DNA from: Moorena sp. SIO3I8
GTDB lineage: Bacteria > Cyanobacteriota > Cyanobacteriia > Cyanobacteriales > Coleofasciculaceae
DNA: 40,784 nucleotides
Reading direction: 5' to 3'
Assembly: GCF_010692325.1 (NCBI RefSeq)
Contig: NZ_JAAHHW010000058.1
Span: forward strand, 1 to 40,784
Positions 8,328 to 17,339 of this stretch are shown here, piece by piece; the first letter of the stretch is position 1; each line of letters begins with the position of its first letter. The notes under the pieces were generated by a model that was given only the letters and a program-made list of their open reading frames with translations, had not been told where the DNA came from and did no database searches. The position numbers and the translations under genes are program-made.

Positions 8328-9161
8328 CTATTCAGAATTATGATTCAAACTATATCGACGAAATAATTCATATTTTTGAAAAAAGCAGTCTAAAAACTCA
8401 CCCTCTGACACATCCTTTAAGGTTAGCCAGCGTGGATGAGGAATGAGTTGTTTCATTTGAGATTGATGTTGGTCTAGGGCAGTACGTTTGATATCAAAAA
8501 CATCACCAATATAGACAGATAATCTAAAATCATTCAGTAAGCGAAACCCTGACATTATGGTTTTTTTAAAAAAGGATACCAGGTTTGGTTTACTCCCTTC
8601 CACCCTTGTCCAAGGCCAGTGATTCCAGAACCATATAGGATACTCATAAACTGTCACATCAAATTTAATTGTTTTGAGTGCAGCTACGACAATTTCATTG
8701 GTAGCATTATGGTCAGATACCCCATCATTGTAGTAGGGAACAAAAATTTCTTCAGGAAGATAGTTAAGAATAATTTTGGCGACGTTTTGGATAGCCAAAT
8801 TTCTGGTTTTATCTAATGTTCCATCTTTGAATTCCAGAAAGCTGACATCATGCTGTTGCAGACCAAGTTGTTGAGCGGCTGCCAATGCTTCATTAGCGCG
8901 TATTGATTTTACTTGATTTGCTGGAATCAGATGAGCATGAGATTGACATCCATCCGTCATAAAAACAATTTTTATATCGGCTCCGGCTTGCTTTTTACGG
9001 ATAATTGTTCCACCACAGCCCAGGGTTTCATCATCCTGATGGGGGGAAAATATAATCGCCGATCGTCTTAGATTATTTCTGTCATACTCAACTCTGGTAC
9101 TATGGATTAGAAAACGATAAAACTGGCGTACCAGAGTTTGTAAGGATAATTTATTTATCAT
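8328..9161 (-). CDS. PIG-L family deacetylase
   Basis: A zinc-dependent N-acetylglucosaminyl-type deacetylase (LmbE/PIG-L family). The metal-binding motif SPHQDDE (residues 39-45) follows the strand RSAIIF and precedes TLGCGGTI. A second histidine lies in the DGVSDHNAT block. The length of about 277 aa is typical for the family. I chose the ATG at 9161 (MINKLSLQ). The longer reading from a TTG at 9179 would translate the end of a repeat element. The gene lies between the dual glycosyltransferase and the LamG/FkbM pair on the same strand, so its substrate may be an amino sugar in the same glycan. That link is inferred from context. Confidence 0.9.
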   Translation of the reverse strand: MINKLSLQTLVRQFYRFLIHSTRVEYDRNNLRRSAIIFSPHQDDETLGCGGTIIRKKQAGADIKIVFMTDGCQSHAHLIPANQVKSIRANEALAAAQQLGLQQHDVSFLEFKDGTLDKTRNLAIQNVAKIILNYLPEEIFVPYYNDGVSDHNATNEIVVAALKTIKFDVTVYEYPIWFWNHWPWTRVEGSKPNLVSFFKKTIMSGFRLLNDFRLSVYIGDVFDIKRTALDQHQSQMKQLIPHPRWLTLKDVSEGEFLDCFFQKYELFRRYSLNHNSE

Positions 9162-9163
9162 TT

Positions 9164-9348
9164 TTACAGCATTTTTCAATTGGGTGAGGTACAGATTATT
9201 TGGTTTTAGGGAACAGGGAACAGGGAACAGGGAACAGGGAACAGGGAACAGGGAAAAAATCCTCTGTACCTCAGGTGCGACCCGCGCCTTGAGCGAATTT
9301 AATTCTTAATGGGTCAAGCGCACCTAATAGTTATGAAAAACGCTGTAA
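9164..9348. mobile_element. Family-1 STRR element carrying a nested hairpin element
   Basis: Ends TTACAGCATTTTTCA (9164-9178) and TGAAAAACGCTGTAA (9334-9348) pair 14 of 15. Inside are GAGGTACAG, seven AGGGAAC-type heptamers, and CTGTACCTCA. A second repeat (9273-9325) sits between the inner and outer right-hand arms. The left end stops 2 bp before the PIG-L ATG. Confidence 0.65.
9273..9325. repeat. GGTGCG hairpin element, copy A
   Basis: AGGTGCGACCCGC at the left and AAGCGCACCT at the right form terminal inverted arms around GCGAATTTAATTCTTAATGG. One of six copies in the window (others near 19430, 21993, 25058, 27621 and 39357). Confidence 0.65.
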
Positions 9349-9403
9349 CTTGTCACGTGTCACTATTCCCTGAGCCGAAGTTCAACACTTCTGTTTTTTG
9401 CTG

Positions 9404-12400
9404 TCAAAGAATAGTCTTGTACTGCTTGAGTAAATCATCAACAACTTTCTCGAAAGAAAATAGTTCAACCGCTCGCTGATGTCCAGCTTGTCCCATGGAT
9501 GTTCTAAGTTCTTGGTCAGAAAGAAGTTGCAAGATGGCGTCTGCTAAAGCATCAGCATTACTCCGTTCAACCAGCAGACCTGTCTTACCATCTTCTACAA
9601 TCTCGGGAAAAGCACCAGCTTGGGTAGCAATAACCGGAAGACCTGCAACCATAGCTTCGACAATTGGCATCCCAAATGCTTCGTGACATACTGACGGAAA
9701 TACAAAAATGTCTGCCTGCTGATAATAATTGACTAACTTAGATTGAGGAAGGGAGCCAGTGAAGGATACTTGGCTGGCTAGATCAGCACCAAAGTGATCA
9801 TTCAATTCGGACAGGTATCGTCTCACGTAACCTGTCCAACTTTCATCACCGTAGAATGATGCTAACTCTGCCACTTTGGAGTCATCACTTAATCCCACAA
9901 GATAGTCGTAGGGTAATGCACCTACAGGACCAACGAGATCAAGTTTGGTTTGAGGGCAGCGCTCGAGCACTTTTTTAAACGCCTCTAATAAGACATGGGA
10001 TCCTTTTTCTGGAGATACTCTACCCACATAGAGTAATCGTTTAGCAGGATTTTTGGTGCTGCCATTTTCCTGATTATGGCTGACATATAAATTCATGAAG
10101 CGATCAAGGTTTACCCCATTAAAAACCGGCTGACAGCGCTCGGCAAATTTAGGAAAACGCTCGCGAATCCCTTCTGTGATATACTTACTAGTACCAATAA
10201 CTAAATCTACCTTACTAAGCCGCTTTTCTAGAATTTTGTGGTCCAGTTGGGTCAACCACTCACAATGCATGTGCAGGGCAATTTTTATTCCTGGGTTCAA
10301 GGCTCGTATCACTGGAATAAACTGAGATAAGTTGTGAATGTGAACAACATCACATTGCTGTTTTATCAAGTCATTTGCTACTTGTAAAATATATGCGAGG
10401 TAATAGAGTTGGGAGCAAAATATAGGACGTTTTTGATTCTGGAATCCTGGAATTTTTTCTAGATAGTTTAGCAGTTTTTTATCCCGACCTATGGGAATAT
10501 ATCGATAGTCTACTCCGTCATGACTTGCCGTATTAAAGCGTTCTCCTGGTGTATAGACAATAACATCACCATCTTGAACTAAAAGACGCACGAATTCATA
10601 GGTCAAAATTCCGATAGAATCCATCGGGTTTGGAAACGATGTCATCACAAAGGGTTGACAGACAAATGCTATCTTTAATCGTTTCTTAGAATCTGCTCCG
10701 TTTAATTGATGATTTAATTTGTTGTTTAATTTGTTTTGCTCTCGGTCAATCCTAGTTAATTTATTATGCACTAAAGTGGTGTAGACTTCGTTGTTACTGG
10801 GATTGAGTTTGAGGACATTGTTATAGGATGCGATCGCATCATCTAATTTGCCTTGTTCTTGGAGAGCAACCCCTAAGGTATAATGACTGTTTACCAACTC
10901 TGGCTGTATTGCGATCGCATTCCGGTAGTAAGCCACCGCAGTCTTCACATCGCCCCCTATTTTCCGACTAACGCCCAAATCGTGATTTAAGGCAGCGTAG
11001 TAGGCGTGTTTGTCTTGGGAAAGCTGCCCTTGAGCGTGGAGTGCATTGCCCAAATTCACATCAGCTTCAGTACAGGTAGGCTGAATCTCCAACGCTTTTT
11101 GATAGGATGCGATCGCATCGTCCCAATTACCTTGTTGTTGCAGAGCATACCCAAGGTTGTTGTGAACCGCTATTAAGTTCGGCTGTATTGTTAAGACTCG
11201 TTGGTAACACTCCACCGACTCAGACAACTGACCTTGACCTTGGCACAAATTACCTAAACTAAACCAACCCTTAACAGAATTCGGCTCCGCTTCCACAGTA
11301 GCTCTGAACAACTTCTCGGCCATCTCATACTGACCTGTTTGCTGTGCCAGCACCCCTAAGCCATATAAAGCTTCCGGATGATTAGGGTGTTGTTCCAAAA
11401 TCTTATAGTAAACCTGTACAGCCTTGTTTAAGCGATTGGCTTGACGATGTTGAACAGCAAGTTGTAGTGCTTCAGAAACAGTTTCCATCGCAAATTGTCT
11501 TGGTTTATGGACTACATTTAATAGAAAATCTTCTAATGCTCTTACCGGTTTCAAGTCACCATATAACTTATGCTTATTTTCAGCAACTTGATCAGATATG
11601 TATTGACGATATTGAGCATCTTGACCCAACCGTACCGCAATTTTCACATAATCCTCTTTACTCTTAGCAATTGTCTCTTCCAGACCCATCATTTTTAGAA
11701 TTGCTATCGTATGCCGACCACGCATCAAATCTCCTGGGAATGTCACAATCGGAATATTATGGGTAATCGATTCTAAACTAGAGTTACATCCAGACCAACC
11801 AATGCTATCCAAGAATACATCCGCTATGGCTGAGGTTCCAGCAAACCTCCTGTTATTCATGAACGGTAAAAATATGCAGTAGTCTGTATAATCGAGGCCA
11901 AATTTATTAAAAGCATCCCTTAAACGCTGGGTAAATATCTCAGTAACCTGGTCACTTTTAACATATTTAAGAAATACAAACTTACATCGACAATCTAACT
12001 CCTTAGCAATTCTAGTAAAAACATCATCATAGTGAGGTAAATACTTATATAAAGATTGGCAGCACCAGAACATAATCTCATCATCCTCTAAGCCTATGTC
12101 CTTTTTACTAATTGCTTCCGGTGTAATTTCCAAAGGGGTGTAATGGATAGAGAGATTCGGTAATCTAACTAACCTCTCACTATAATGCTCTTGAGCATTT
12201 TCTGCTTCCATTAAATCACTACTCAAGTAATAGTCAATCGTCGGCATTCCACTAGTATCGGGATGTCCCCAAGATGTCATTTGAATCGGAGCCAGTCTTA
12301 AACAACCCAACTTAACTGTAGTGGGGGACATCCCGAATTCCGGAAAAATCAGGATGTGTAATTTATCTTTTGTAATTACCTCACACCATTCTTCCATAGT

Positions 12401-13798
12401 CAAAGAACCTTGAACAAATTTGACAAATGATTTCGCGGCTATTGCTGTTTCCTTATCCTGTTTTAACCCGGTGTGATAACCAAATAGTTCAAAATTCGAT
12501 CTATCTATATTTTCTACCCAGCCCTTAATCGGTATTTTCCAATTAGAATGATCCCAAAAGAATTCCGAAATAACCCCAATCCGAACTTTTTCATGAGGTG
12601 CTAAATTTGGTAGAGGAATTTTCTGGCTCCACCGGGGATAGCACTTCCACATGATCTGGCAAATCATTGCTCCATAAATTTGCTGTAACTCTCGGTTATT
12701 TAACCCTTGATAGGCCAGATAAAAAGGCTGAAACGCTCCCACCGCCTTAGCAGCACTTAGCAGTTCCATTGGACTTAGCTCTGTATCGCTCTGTGTATAG
12801 CTATCCGCTAATTTTTTCAGACTAGCTTGGTAATTATTTCGCGTTACCTTGATTTCATCAACACTTGAATAAATGATCGGAATCTGACACACGCACATGG
12901 CCAGTTTAGCTTCAGCCAAGTTAGGGTTAATACTTAATGCTTGCTGGTAAGACTGTAGGGCTTCTTCTAGCTTGCACTGTTCGTGGAGTGTATTTCCTAA
13001 ATTGTTATAAACCTCAGCAAAATCAGGTTTCAGCCTAATCGCTTCCTGATAGGACTGTAGCGCTTCCTCTAACTTGCCCTGTTTTTGGAGTATTGTTCCC
13101 AAATTGTTATGAGCGTCAGCATAGTCAGGTTTAAGCCTAATTGCTTCTTGGTAAGACTCTCTTGCAGCATCTAACTTGCCCTGTTTTTGGAATAGAGTCC
13201 CCAAATTGTTATGAGCCTGAAAACAATCTGCTTTAAGCTTAATCGCTTCCTGGTAGGACTCTTGTGCCGCATCTAACTTCCCCTGTACCTGTAGTACATT
13301 TCCCAGATTACAATAAGCCTGAGCATAGTCAGGTTTAACCCTAATCGCTTCTTGGTAGCACCGTACCGCTTCCGATAACTTACCCTGACTATAAAGTAAA
13401 TTTCCTAAATTGTTATGAGCCAGAGCATAGTCAGGTTTAACCCTAATCGCTTCTTGGTAAGACTGTACCGCTTTGTCTAACTCTCCTTGTGCCCAGAAGA
13501 TATTTCCCAAATTGTTATGAACTTCAGCAAAGTCAGGTTTTAGGGTTAAACCTTGTTGGTACAACCCTACCGCTTCCTCTAGCTTATTTTTTTCCTCAAA
13601 TATACTTGCCAGATTAGCAATGGCTATCACGTTATAGGGCTTCGATAAAAGCTTTTCCTCACCCTGATTATCCCCCTGAATCTGTATTACCTGTCTGTAG
13701 ATAGATTCAGCCTGATCTAATTTACCTAATTGATGATTTTGAGCAGCTGTATTGATTAGAGATTCAAGGTTTGATTCTAACAATTGGTTGGTAGTCAT
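9404..13798 (-). CDS. Bifunctional TPR protein with SPINDLY/OGT-like and GT4 glycosyltransferase domains
   Basis: A 1464-aa cytoplasmic protein with four modules. Residues about 10-305 are eight TPRs (HNNLGNLLYSQGKLSEAVRC pattern). Residues about 310-765 resemble the catalytic region of O-GlcNAc transferase/SPINDLY-type enzymes (GT41): YHTGLKQDKE, APIQMTSWGHPDTSGMPTID, FLDSIGWSGCNSSLESI and DLMRGRHTIAILKMMG. Residues about 780-1025 are a second TPR set. Residues about 1045-1464 are a GT-B, GT4 transferase with VHIHNLSQF, LLYVGRVSPEKGSHVLLEAF and the EX7E motif in HEAFGMPIVEAMVAGLPVIA. It probably adds sugars to proteins or a glycan. It starts at the ATG 13798 and leads the minus-strand cluster. 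Fusion of two transferase types in one chain is the notable point. Confidence 0.88.
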   Translation of the reverse strand: MTTNQLLESNLESLINTAAQNHQLGKLDQAESIYRQVIQIQGDNQGEEKLLSKPYNVIAIANLASIFEEKNKLEEAVGLYQQGLTLKPDFAEVHNNLGNIFWAQGELDKAVQSYQEAIRVKPDYALAHNNLGNLLYSQGKLSEAVRCYQEAIRVKPDYAQAYCNLGNVLQVQGKLDAAQESYQEAIKLKADCFQAHNNLGTLFQKQGKLDAARESYQEAIRLKPDYADAHNNLGTILQKQGKLEEALQSYQEAIRLKPDFAEVYNNLGNTLHEQCKLEEALQSYQQALSINPNLAEAKLAMCVCQIPIIYSSVDEIKVTRNNYQASLKKLADSYTQSDTELSPMELLSAAKAVGAFQPFYLAYQGLNNRELQQIYGAMICQIMWKCYPRWSQKIPLPNLAPHEKVRIGVISEFFWDHSNWKIPIKGWVENIDRSNFELFGYHTGLKQDKETAIAAKSFVKFVQGSLTMEEWCEVITKDKLHILIFPEFGMSPTTVKLGCLRLAPIQMTSWGHPDTSGMPTIDYYLSSDLMEAENAQEHYSERLVRLPNLSIHYTPLEITPEAISKKDIGLEDDEIMFWCCQSLYKYLPHYDDVFTRIAKELDCRCKFVFLKYVKSDQVTEIFTQRLRDAFNKFGLDYTDYCIFLPFMNNRRFAGTSAIADVFLDSIGWSGCNSSLESITHNIPIVTFPGDLMRGRHTIAILKMMGLEETIAKSKEDYVKIAVRLGQDAQYRQYISDQVAENKHKLYGDLKPVRALEDFLLNVVHKPRQFAMETVSEALQLAVQHRQANRLNKAVQVYYKILEQHPNHPEALYGLGVLAQQTGQYEMAEKLFRATVEAEPNSVKGWFSLGNLCQGQGQLSESVECYQRVLTIQPNLIAVHNNLGYALQQQGNWDDAIASYQKALEIQPTCTEADVNLGNALHAQGQLSQDKHAYYAALNHDLGVSRKIGGDVKTAVAYYRNAIAIQPELVNSHYTLGVALQEQGKLDDAIASYNNVLKLNPSNNEVYTTLVHNKLTRIDREQNKLNNKLNHQLNGADSKKRLKIAFVCQPFVMTSFPNPMDSIGILTYEFVRLLVQDGDVIVYTPGERFNTASHDGVDYRYIPIGRDKKLLNYLEKIPGFQNQKRPIFCSQLYYLAYILQVANDLIKQQCDVVHIHNLSQFIPVIRALNPGIKIALHMHCEWLTQLDHKILEKRLSKVDLVIGTSKYITEGIRERFPKFAERCQPVFNGVNLDRFMNLYVSHNQENGSTKNPAKRLLYVGRVSPEKGSHVLLEAFKKVLERCPQTKLDLVGPVGALPYDYLVGLSDDSKVAELASFYGDESWTGYVRRYLSELNDHFGADLASQVSFTGSLPQSKLVNYYQQADIFVFPSVCHEAFGMPIVEAMVAGLPVIATQAGAFPEIVEDGKTGLLVERSNADALADAILQLLSDQELRTSMGQAGHQRAVELFSFEKVVDDLLKQYKTIL
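12951..13560 (-). repeat. 102-bp tandem DNA repeats encoding TPRs
   Basis: Six consecutive units of about 102 bp (34 codons) recur with phrases such as CCCAAATTGTTATGAGC and CTAATCGCTTCTTGGTA. They encode near-identical TPRs inside the dual glycosyltransferase. Identity at DNA level implies recent unit duplication or gene conversion. Confidence 0.75.
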
Positions 13799-13988
13799 AT
13801 AGCGGTTTACAGGGCAGAGCTAGGTGGCTGTAATACTAAATCCGTTTTGATTAGATATCAATCATGAAAAATTATTTCCCCCTAGTTGTCTGGTCAGTTT
13901 GGCAAAACTTTACATAACTTTACATTAAGCTGTCCAAGAATAAATTTTTGCTATACTAGTAGTATCGGAATAGTTAAGGAATCCGAAC

Positions 13989-14441
13989 ATGAACCACTGC
14001 GTTGGTACTACCGAAGCTGCATCTTTATTAGGTATTTCTTCTCGACGATTGCGCCAACTCCTGGAGAAGGGTAGGGTCAGGGGTGCCTATAAAAGTGGTA
14101 AATTCTGGATTATTCCTCTTTTCAACCACCTACCACAAATCACCAAAGGTACCCGTGGACCCAAGGGCAAATGGCGTACCAGTCGTCCTCCCGCTTTAGC
14201 CACGATCAATGTCAACCGTAATCGAATTGGCAGCAACAATGCTAAACCTGCCGAAGACCGTCAGCCAGTGATTTCGGTAAAACGAAGCGGTAATAATCTA
14301 TACGGCAACCAGATCGAAATTCTTGGTCCATGTCGGATTGTTTATCAGCCCGATCACCCACTGCGTTGTGGTGCTCGTCTATGGATTGAAACTTTCAGTG
14401 ATGTTCATTTCATTGGTGGTAGTTTTCCCGCTAGTGTCTGA
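13989..14441 (+). CDS. Small HTH (excisionase/MerR-like) DNA-binding protein
   Basis: A 150-aa protein with an N-terminal helix-turn-helix of the HTH_17/excisionase type: TTEAASLLGISSRRLRQLLE, then the wing VRGAYKSGKFWIIP (residues about 6-42). The linker is basic and Pro/Gly-rich (TKGTRGPKGKWRTSRPP). The C-terminal 60 residues are an unrecognised beta-rich segment (SVKRSGNNLYGNQIEILGP). AAGGA precedes the ATG at 13989 by 10 bases, and a TATACT box lies at about 13953. It is divergent from the large glycosyltransferase gene and 190 bp from it, so it could regulate that gene. The stop codon is 7 bp from a MITE. Role in excision or transcription is not decided by sequence. Confidence 0.75.
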   Translation: MNHCVGTTEAASLLGISSRRLRQLLEKGRVRGAYKSGKFWIIPLFNHLPQITKGTRGPKGKWRTSRPPALATINVNRNRIGSNNAKPAEDRQPVISVKRSGNNLYGNQIEILGPCRIVYQPDHPLRCGARLWIETFSDVHFIGGSFPASV

Positions 14442-14448
14442 TCCTAAG

Positions 14449-14584
14449 GGCATTGCTGATTCTGGCTATGGTTTTCCCAATTCTGGGGGTAACAAAACTT
14501 TCAAAGTCCCTCAGAATTCGAGGAGCAACGGGGGCTTTAATAAAACCAGATTATCGCGCATTTATTCCTTAATTCAGGAACGCC
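14449..14584 (+). mobile_element. MITE, degraded copy A (GGCRTTGCTGA ends)
   Basis: Left end GGCATTGCTGA (14449-14459), right end TCAGGAACGCC (14574-14584). The interior CCCAATTCTGGGGGTAACAA ... TTCAAAGTCCC ... AAAACCAGATTATCG parallels copy B at 37770-37916. Flanking 8-mers differ, so no target duplication survives. It fills the gap between the HTH gene and the Rpn gene. Confidence 0.7.
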
Positions 14585-14590
14585 AAAACT

Positions 14591-15481
14591 ATGAGATTTA
14601 TCAGCCCAAAAATAGATTATGTCTTCAAAAAAATATTTGGTTCCAAAGAAAGTCAAACTATATTAATTAGTTTCCTTAATGCTATTATTTACAATGGCGA
14701 ACCAATCATTAAATCTTTAACCATTATTAATCCCTATAATCCCGGTCAAGTATTGACTTTAAAAGACACTTATTTGGATGTAAAAGCAGTGTTAGCGGAT
14801 GGAGAAATTGTCCTAATTGAAATGCAAGTCTCATCCATCACTGGTTTTAGCAAACGGGTACTTTATAATATGGTGAAAGGATATGTTAATCAGTTAAAAA
14901 CAGCAGAGGACTATATTCGTCTTAAACCTGTTATAGCTGTCACAATTACGGATTTTATTTTGTTTGACGAAACTCAGCAAATTATTAATCAATTTGTGTT
15001 TCAAGAAAAAACAGAAAAGTTTGAATGTCTGGAAGAGGAATTGCAGTTAATATTTATAGAATTACCGAAATTCCATAAAAGACTCTCAGAATTAGAAACT
15101 TTAGCCGATAAATGGATTTATTTCATCAAAGAAGCTTCTAGTCTCGATAATATTCCTCCTTCTTTAGGAGAAGTATCAGAGATAGAATCAGCGTTAAATC
15201 TTGCTAATCAAGCTGGTATGACACCAGAAGAATTAGAAATTGCCGATCGCCGTGCTATGGCATTACAAGATGAAAGAGGAAAACTAACTTATGCTGAAGA
15301 AATAGGAAGAAAAAATGAGGCGATAGCCTTAATAATGCGTCAACTGAAAAAGCGTTTTGGGGAAATTGATCAAAAAAACATTAGCAAAATAGAAAATTTA
15401 ACAATTGAAGAGTTGGAAAATTTGGGAGAAGACTTCTTAGATTTCAATAACATAACTGATTTAGAAAATTGGCTTAACTAG
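14591..15481 (+). CDS. Rpn family recombination-promoting nuclease / PD-(D/E)XK nuclease transposase-like
   Basis: A 296-aa protein. The N-terminus FISPKIDYVFKKIFGSKES is the hallmark of the Rpn/PDDEXK_2 family. The nuclease core follows with TYLDVKAVLADGEIVLIEMQ, supplying D and ExQ of the PD-(D/E)XK site. Residues about 225-296 match the DUF4351-type C-terminal helical region (IALIMRQLKKRFGEIDQK). Members cleave DNA and promote RecA-independent recombination in E. coli. The cyanobacterial versions are numerous and often lie in repeat-rich DNA. The ATG at 14591 is 6 bp after a MITE end, whose AGGAA could act as ribosome-binding site. AT-rich codon use compared with neighbours suggests acquisition. 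Confidence 0.88.
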   Translation: MRFISPKIDYVFKKIFGSKESQTILISFLNAIIYNGEPIIKSLTIINPYNPGQVLTLKDTYLDVKAVLADGEIVLIEMQVSSITGFSKRVLYNMVKGYVNQLKTAEDYIRLKPVIAVTITDFILFDETQQIINQFVFQEKTEKFECLEEELQLIFIELPKFHKRLSELETLADKWIYFIKEASSLDNIPPSLGEVSEIESALNLANQAGMTPEELEIADRRAMALQDERGKLTYAEEIGRKNEAIALIMRQLKKRFGEIDQKNISKIENLTIEELENLGEDFLDFNNITDLENWLN

Positions 15482-15494
15482 CATTCAGCCCGGA

Positions 15495-15661
15495 TATAGC
15501 GTTCATAGGACTCATGAGGTACACATTATTTTTTACCTCTTCCCTCTTCCCTTCCCCTCCTGGGAGCAGTAGGGGTGGGTTCCTCTTCCCTGCTCCCTGT
15601 TCCCTGTTCCCTGTTCCCTAAAAAAGCTAATTTTGTACTTAATTAAGTACAAAATTGCTAT
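15495..15661. mobile_element. Family-1 STRR element with a 28-bp palindrome
   Basis: The left end is TATAGCGTTCATAGGACTCA then GAGGTACACA; the right end is AAATTGCTATA. The core has CCCTGTT heptamers. Where other copies have a single TGTACCTCA arm, this one has a perfect palindrome at 15629-15656 (half-site AATTTTGTACTTAA). Confidence 0.6.
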
Positions 15662-15761
15662 AGTTGTTAAGGTAATATAATTGTCCGAACAGCAGTAGGG
15701 AAGCTGATCGCAAAAACGATTAGCCCGAAGGGCTACGCTACGCGATCGCAAAAATATAATT

Positions 15762-17258
15762 ATGATCGACACTTATGATATTGTTGTGGTTGGTGCTGGT
15801 CCAGTAGGATTAGCCACTGCCATTGGCTTACAGCAGCGTGGTATATCTAATTTTCTAGTCCTTGATCAAACTCGTGCCTTTCGTCGAGTTGGTCAGGTTA
15901 TCGATCTTCTGCCTAATGGATTAAAAGCGCTTAACCACATAGCGCCTTCTGCTTACGAAGCCGTTAAAAAAACGGGTATGGAGTTTTTACAGAAAGCCCA
16001 AGCCAATCAAAATCCCGAAACAACCATCAGCAAACAAAAACTACCTAAGACTTCTCCTCAATGGGTTGTCAAAAATTTTAAGGGAGAGCAAATTCATTCT
16101 TTTCCTATTAGCTATGAGGATTGGTTCAAGGATTATGGAGAGGGTCGAGTCTCAATTTCTTGGTACGATTTACAGACCACTCTCAGAAACCAACTTCCCG
16201 TTGAACAGGTTAAAGCGAATCATCGTTGTATCAATGTTGTTGATGAAGGAAACACCGGATATGTTCGGCTAGATTTTGTTTCTGATGCAGCCATAGAAGC
16301 AAATCCCTATGCTCATTGGTCAAACAGACAGAACGATCAGGATACAGTCTCCTTCAATTCAGAGCATAGTGGCCAACAATTTCAAAAAAAATCAATCCGG
16401 GCTAGGCTAGTTGTTGCTGCAGATGGTATCAACTCTACCATTCGTCGGATTGTTTATAACGATAGTCCCTACAGTGGTTTAGCCAGACCTGACTATTCCG
16501 GATTTGCCGCCCTATTCTGTATGAAAATCACGGATATTCCTCCAGAGCTAAGCACAGAGCTTGAAAACAAATTTTTTCAGCAGGAACGGATTCTCACCAT
16601 CACTAATGATCAAATCTCAGAGGATTCGGCTTCTATGGAATCCCCACGGATGCTCCTATTTCGCCGTCCCAATGCTCAGTTTGGGTATTTGATCCATCTT
16701 CCTTTAAACCAGGAAGAGTTGACAGAAAAATCTGGAAGTGCCTTGATTGCTTTAGCATTGCGAGAGTTGGAAAACGCTAATTTTCCCAAAGCTCTCACAC
16801 AATTAGTGGCTTTATCTCCTCCTGTCAAAATCAAATCCCGTCCCTATTACATTCACCGTGTAGAAACTCTATCTCCCTGGAGTTCAGGTAGAGTTATCTT
16901 AGTGGGTGATGCCGCCCATGGGATGCCTCCTTTCATGGCTCAAGGGGCTAATCAAGGATTGGAAGATGCTCTGGTTGTAGCTACCATGATCGCTAATATT
17001 GTACAGAAAAATAATCTTGATAATATCCAAGCAATCGCCAATGCTTGCCTTAACTACGAATCTCTTCGTCGTCCATTAATGGAGAAGATTCAGCAAGCAA
17101 CATTGAACCGAATTCCCTACAGTAACAAACAAGCATGGCATGACTACCAACAATTGGTATATTGTCGTAATTTTGAGCAATTGCTGGAGCAATGTAACCA
17201 TTTAGCAGTCAGCAGTCAGCAGTCAGCAGTCAGCAGTCAGACAAAGGCTGATAGCTGA
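15762..17258 (+). CDS. FAD-dependent monooxygenase
   Basis: A 498-aa flavoprotein of the PHBH/UbiH fold (aromatic hydroxylase type). The N-terminal Rossmann motif is DIVVVGAGPVGLATAIGL. The mid motif is VVAADGINSTIRR, and the FAD-ribityl motif is RVILVGDAAHGMPPFMAQGANQ near residue 380. Substrate is unknown; 3-hydroxybenzoate, kynurenine and salicylate hydroxylases share the fold. The ATG at 15762 follows a small TAGCCC/GGGCTA hairpin. The last 14 residues (AVSSQQSAVSSQ and on) are translated from a CAGCAGT heptamer tract, so the natural C-terminus was probably replaced by repeat DNA. No partner genes are adjacent. It is convergent with larE. Confidence 0.88.
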   Translation: MIDTYDIVVVGAGPVGLATAIGLQQRGISNFLVLDQTRAFRRVGQVIDLLPNGLKALNHIAPSAYEAVKKTGMEFLQKAQANQNPETTISKQKLPKTSPQWVVKNFKGEQIHSFPISYEDWFKDYGEGRVSISWYDLQTTLRNQLPVEQVKANHRCINVVDEGNTGYVRLDFVSDAAIEANPYAHWSNRQNDQDTVSFNSEHSGQQFQKKSIRARLVVAADGINSTIRRIVYNDSPYSGLARPDYSGFAALFCMKITDIPPELSTELENKFFQQERILTITNDQISEDSASMESPRMLLFRRPNAQFGYLIHLPLNQEELTEKSGSALIALALRELENANFPKALTQLVALSPPVKIKSRPYYIHRVETLSPWSSGRVILVGDAAHGMPPFMAQGANQGLEDALVVATMIANIVQKNNLDNIQAIANACLNYESLRRPLMEKIQQATLNRIPYSNKQAWHDYQQLVYCRNFEQLLEQCNHLAVSSQQSAVSSQTKADS

Positions 17259-17272
17259 TAGCTGATAGCTGA
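17203..17272. repeat. STRR tracts CAGCAGT and TAGCTGA
   Basis: About five CAGCAGT-type heptamers encode the C-terminus of the monooxygenase. They are followed at about 17249-17272 by three TAGCTGA heptamers. Then comes ACGCGTGCGCGTAGCGCTAA, a second repeat motif shared with 23361-23416. Confidence 0.8.
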
Positions 17273-17339
17273 ACGCGCACGCGTGCGCGTAGCGCTAATC
17301 GCTGTTCGCTAATAACTGAATGCTTACAAAAAGCCAAAC

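Noticed and set aside
14323-14670. 115-aa plus-strand frame over the MITE
   Set aside because: It overlaps the HTH gene end, the MITE and the Rpn start in another frame.
15533-15772. 79-aa minus-strand frame
   Set aside because: It consists of translated STRR and repeat sequence.
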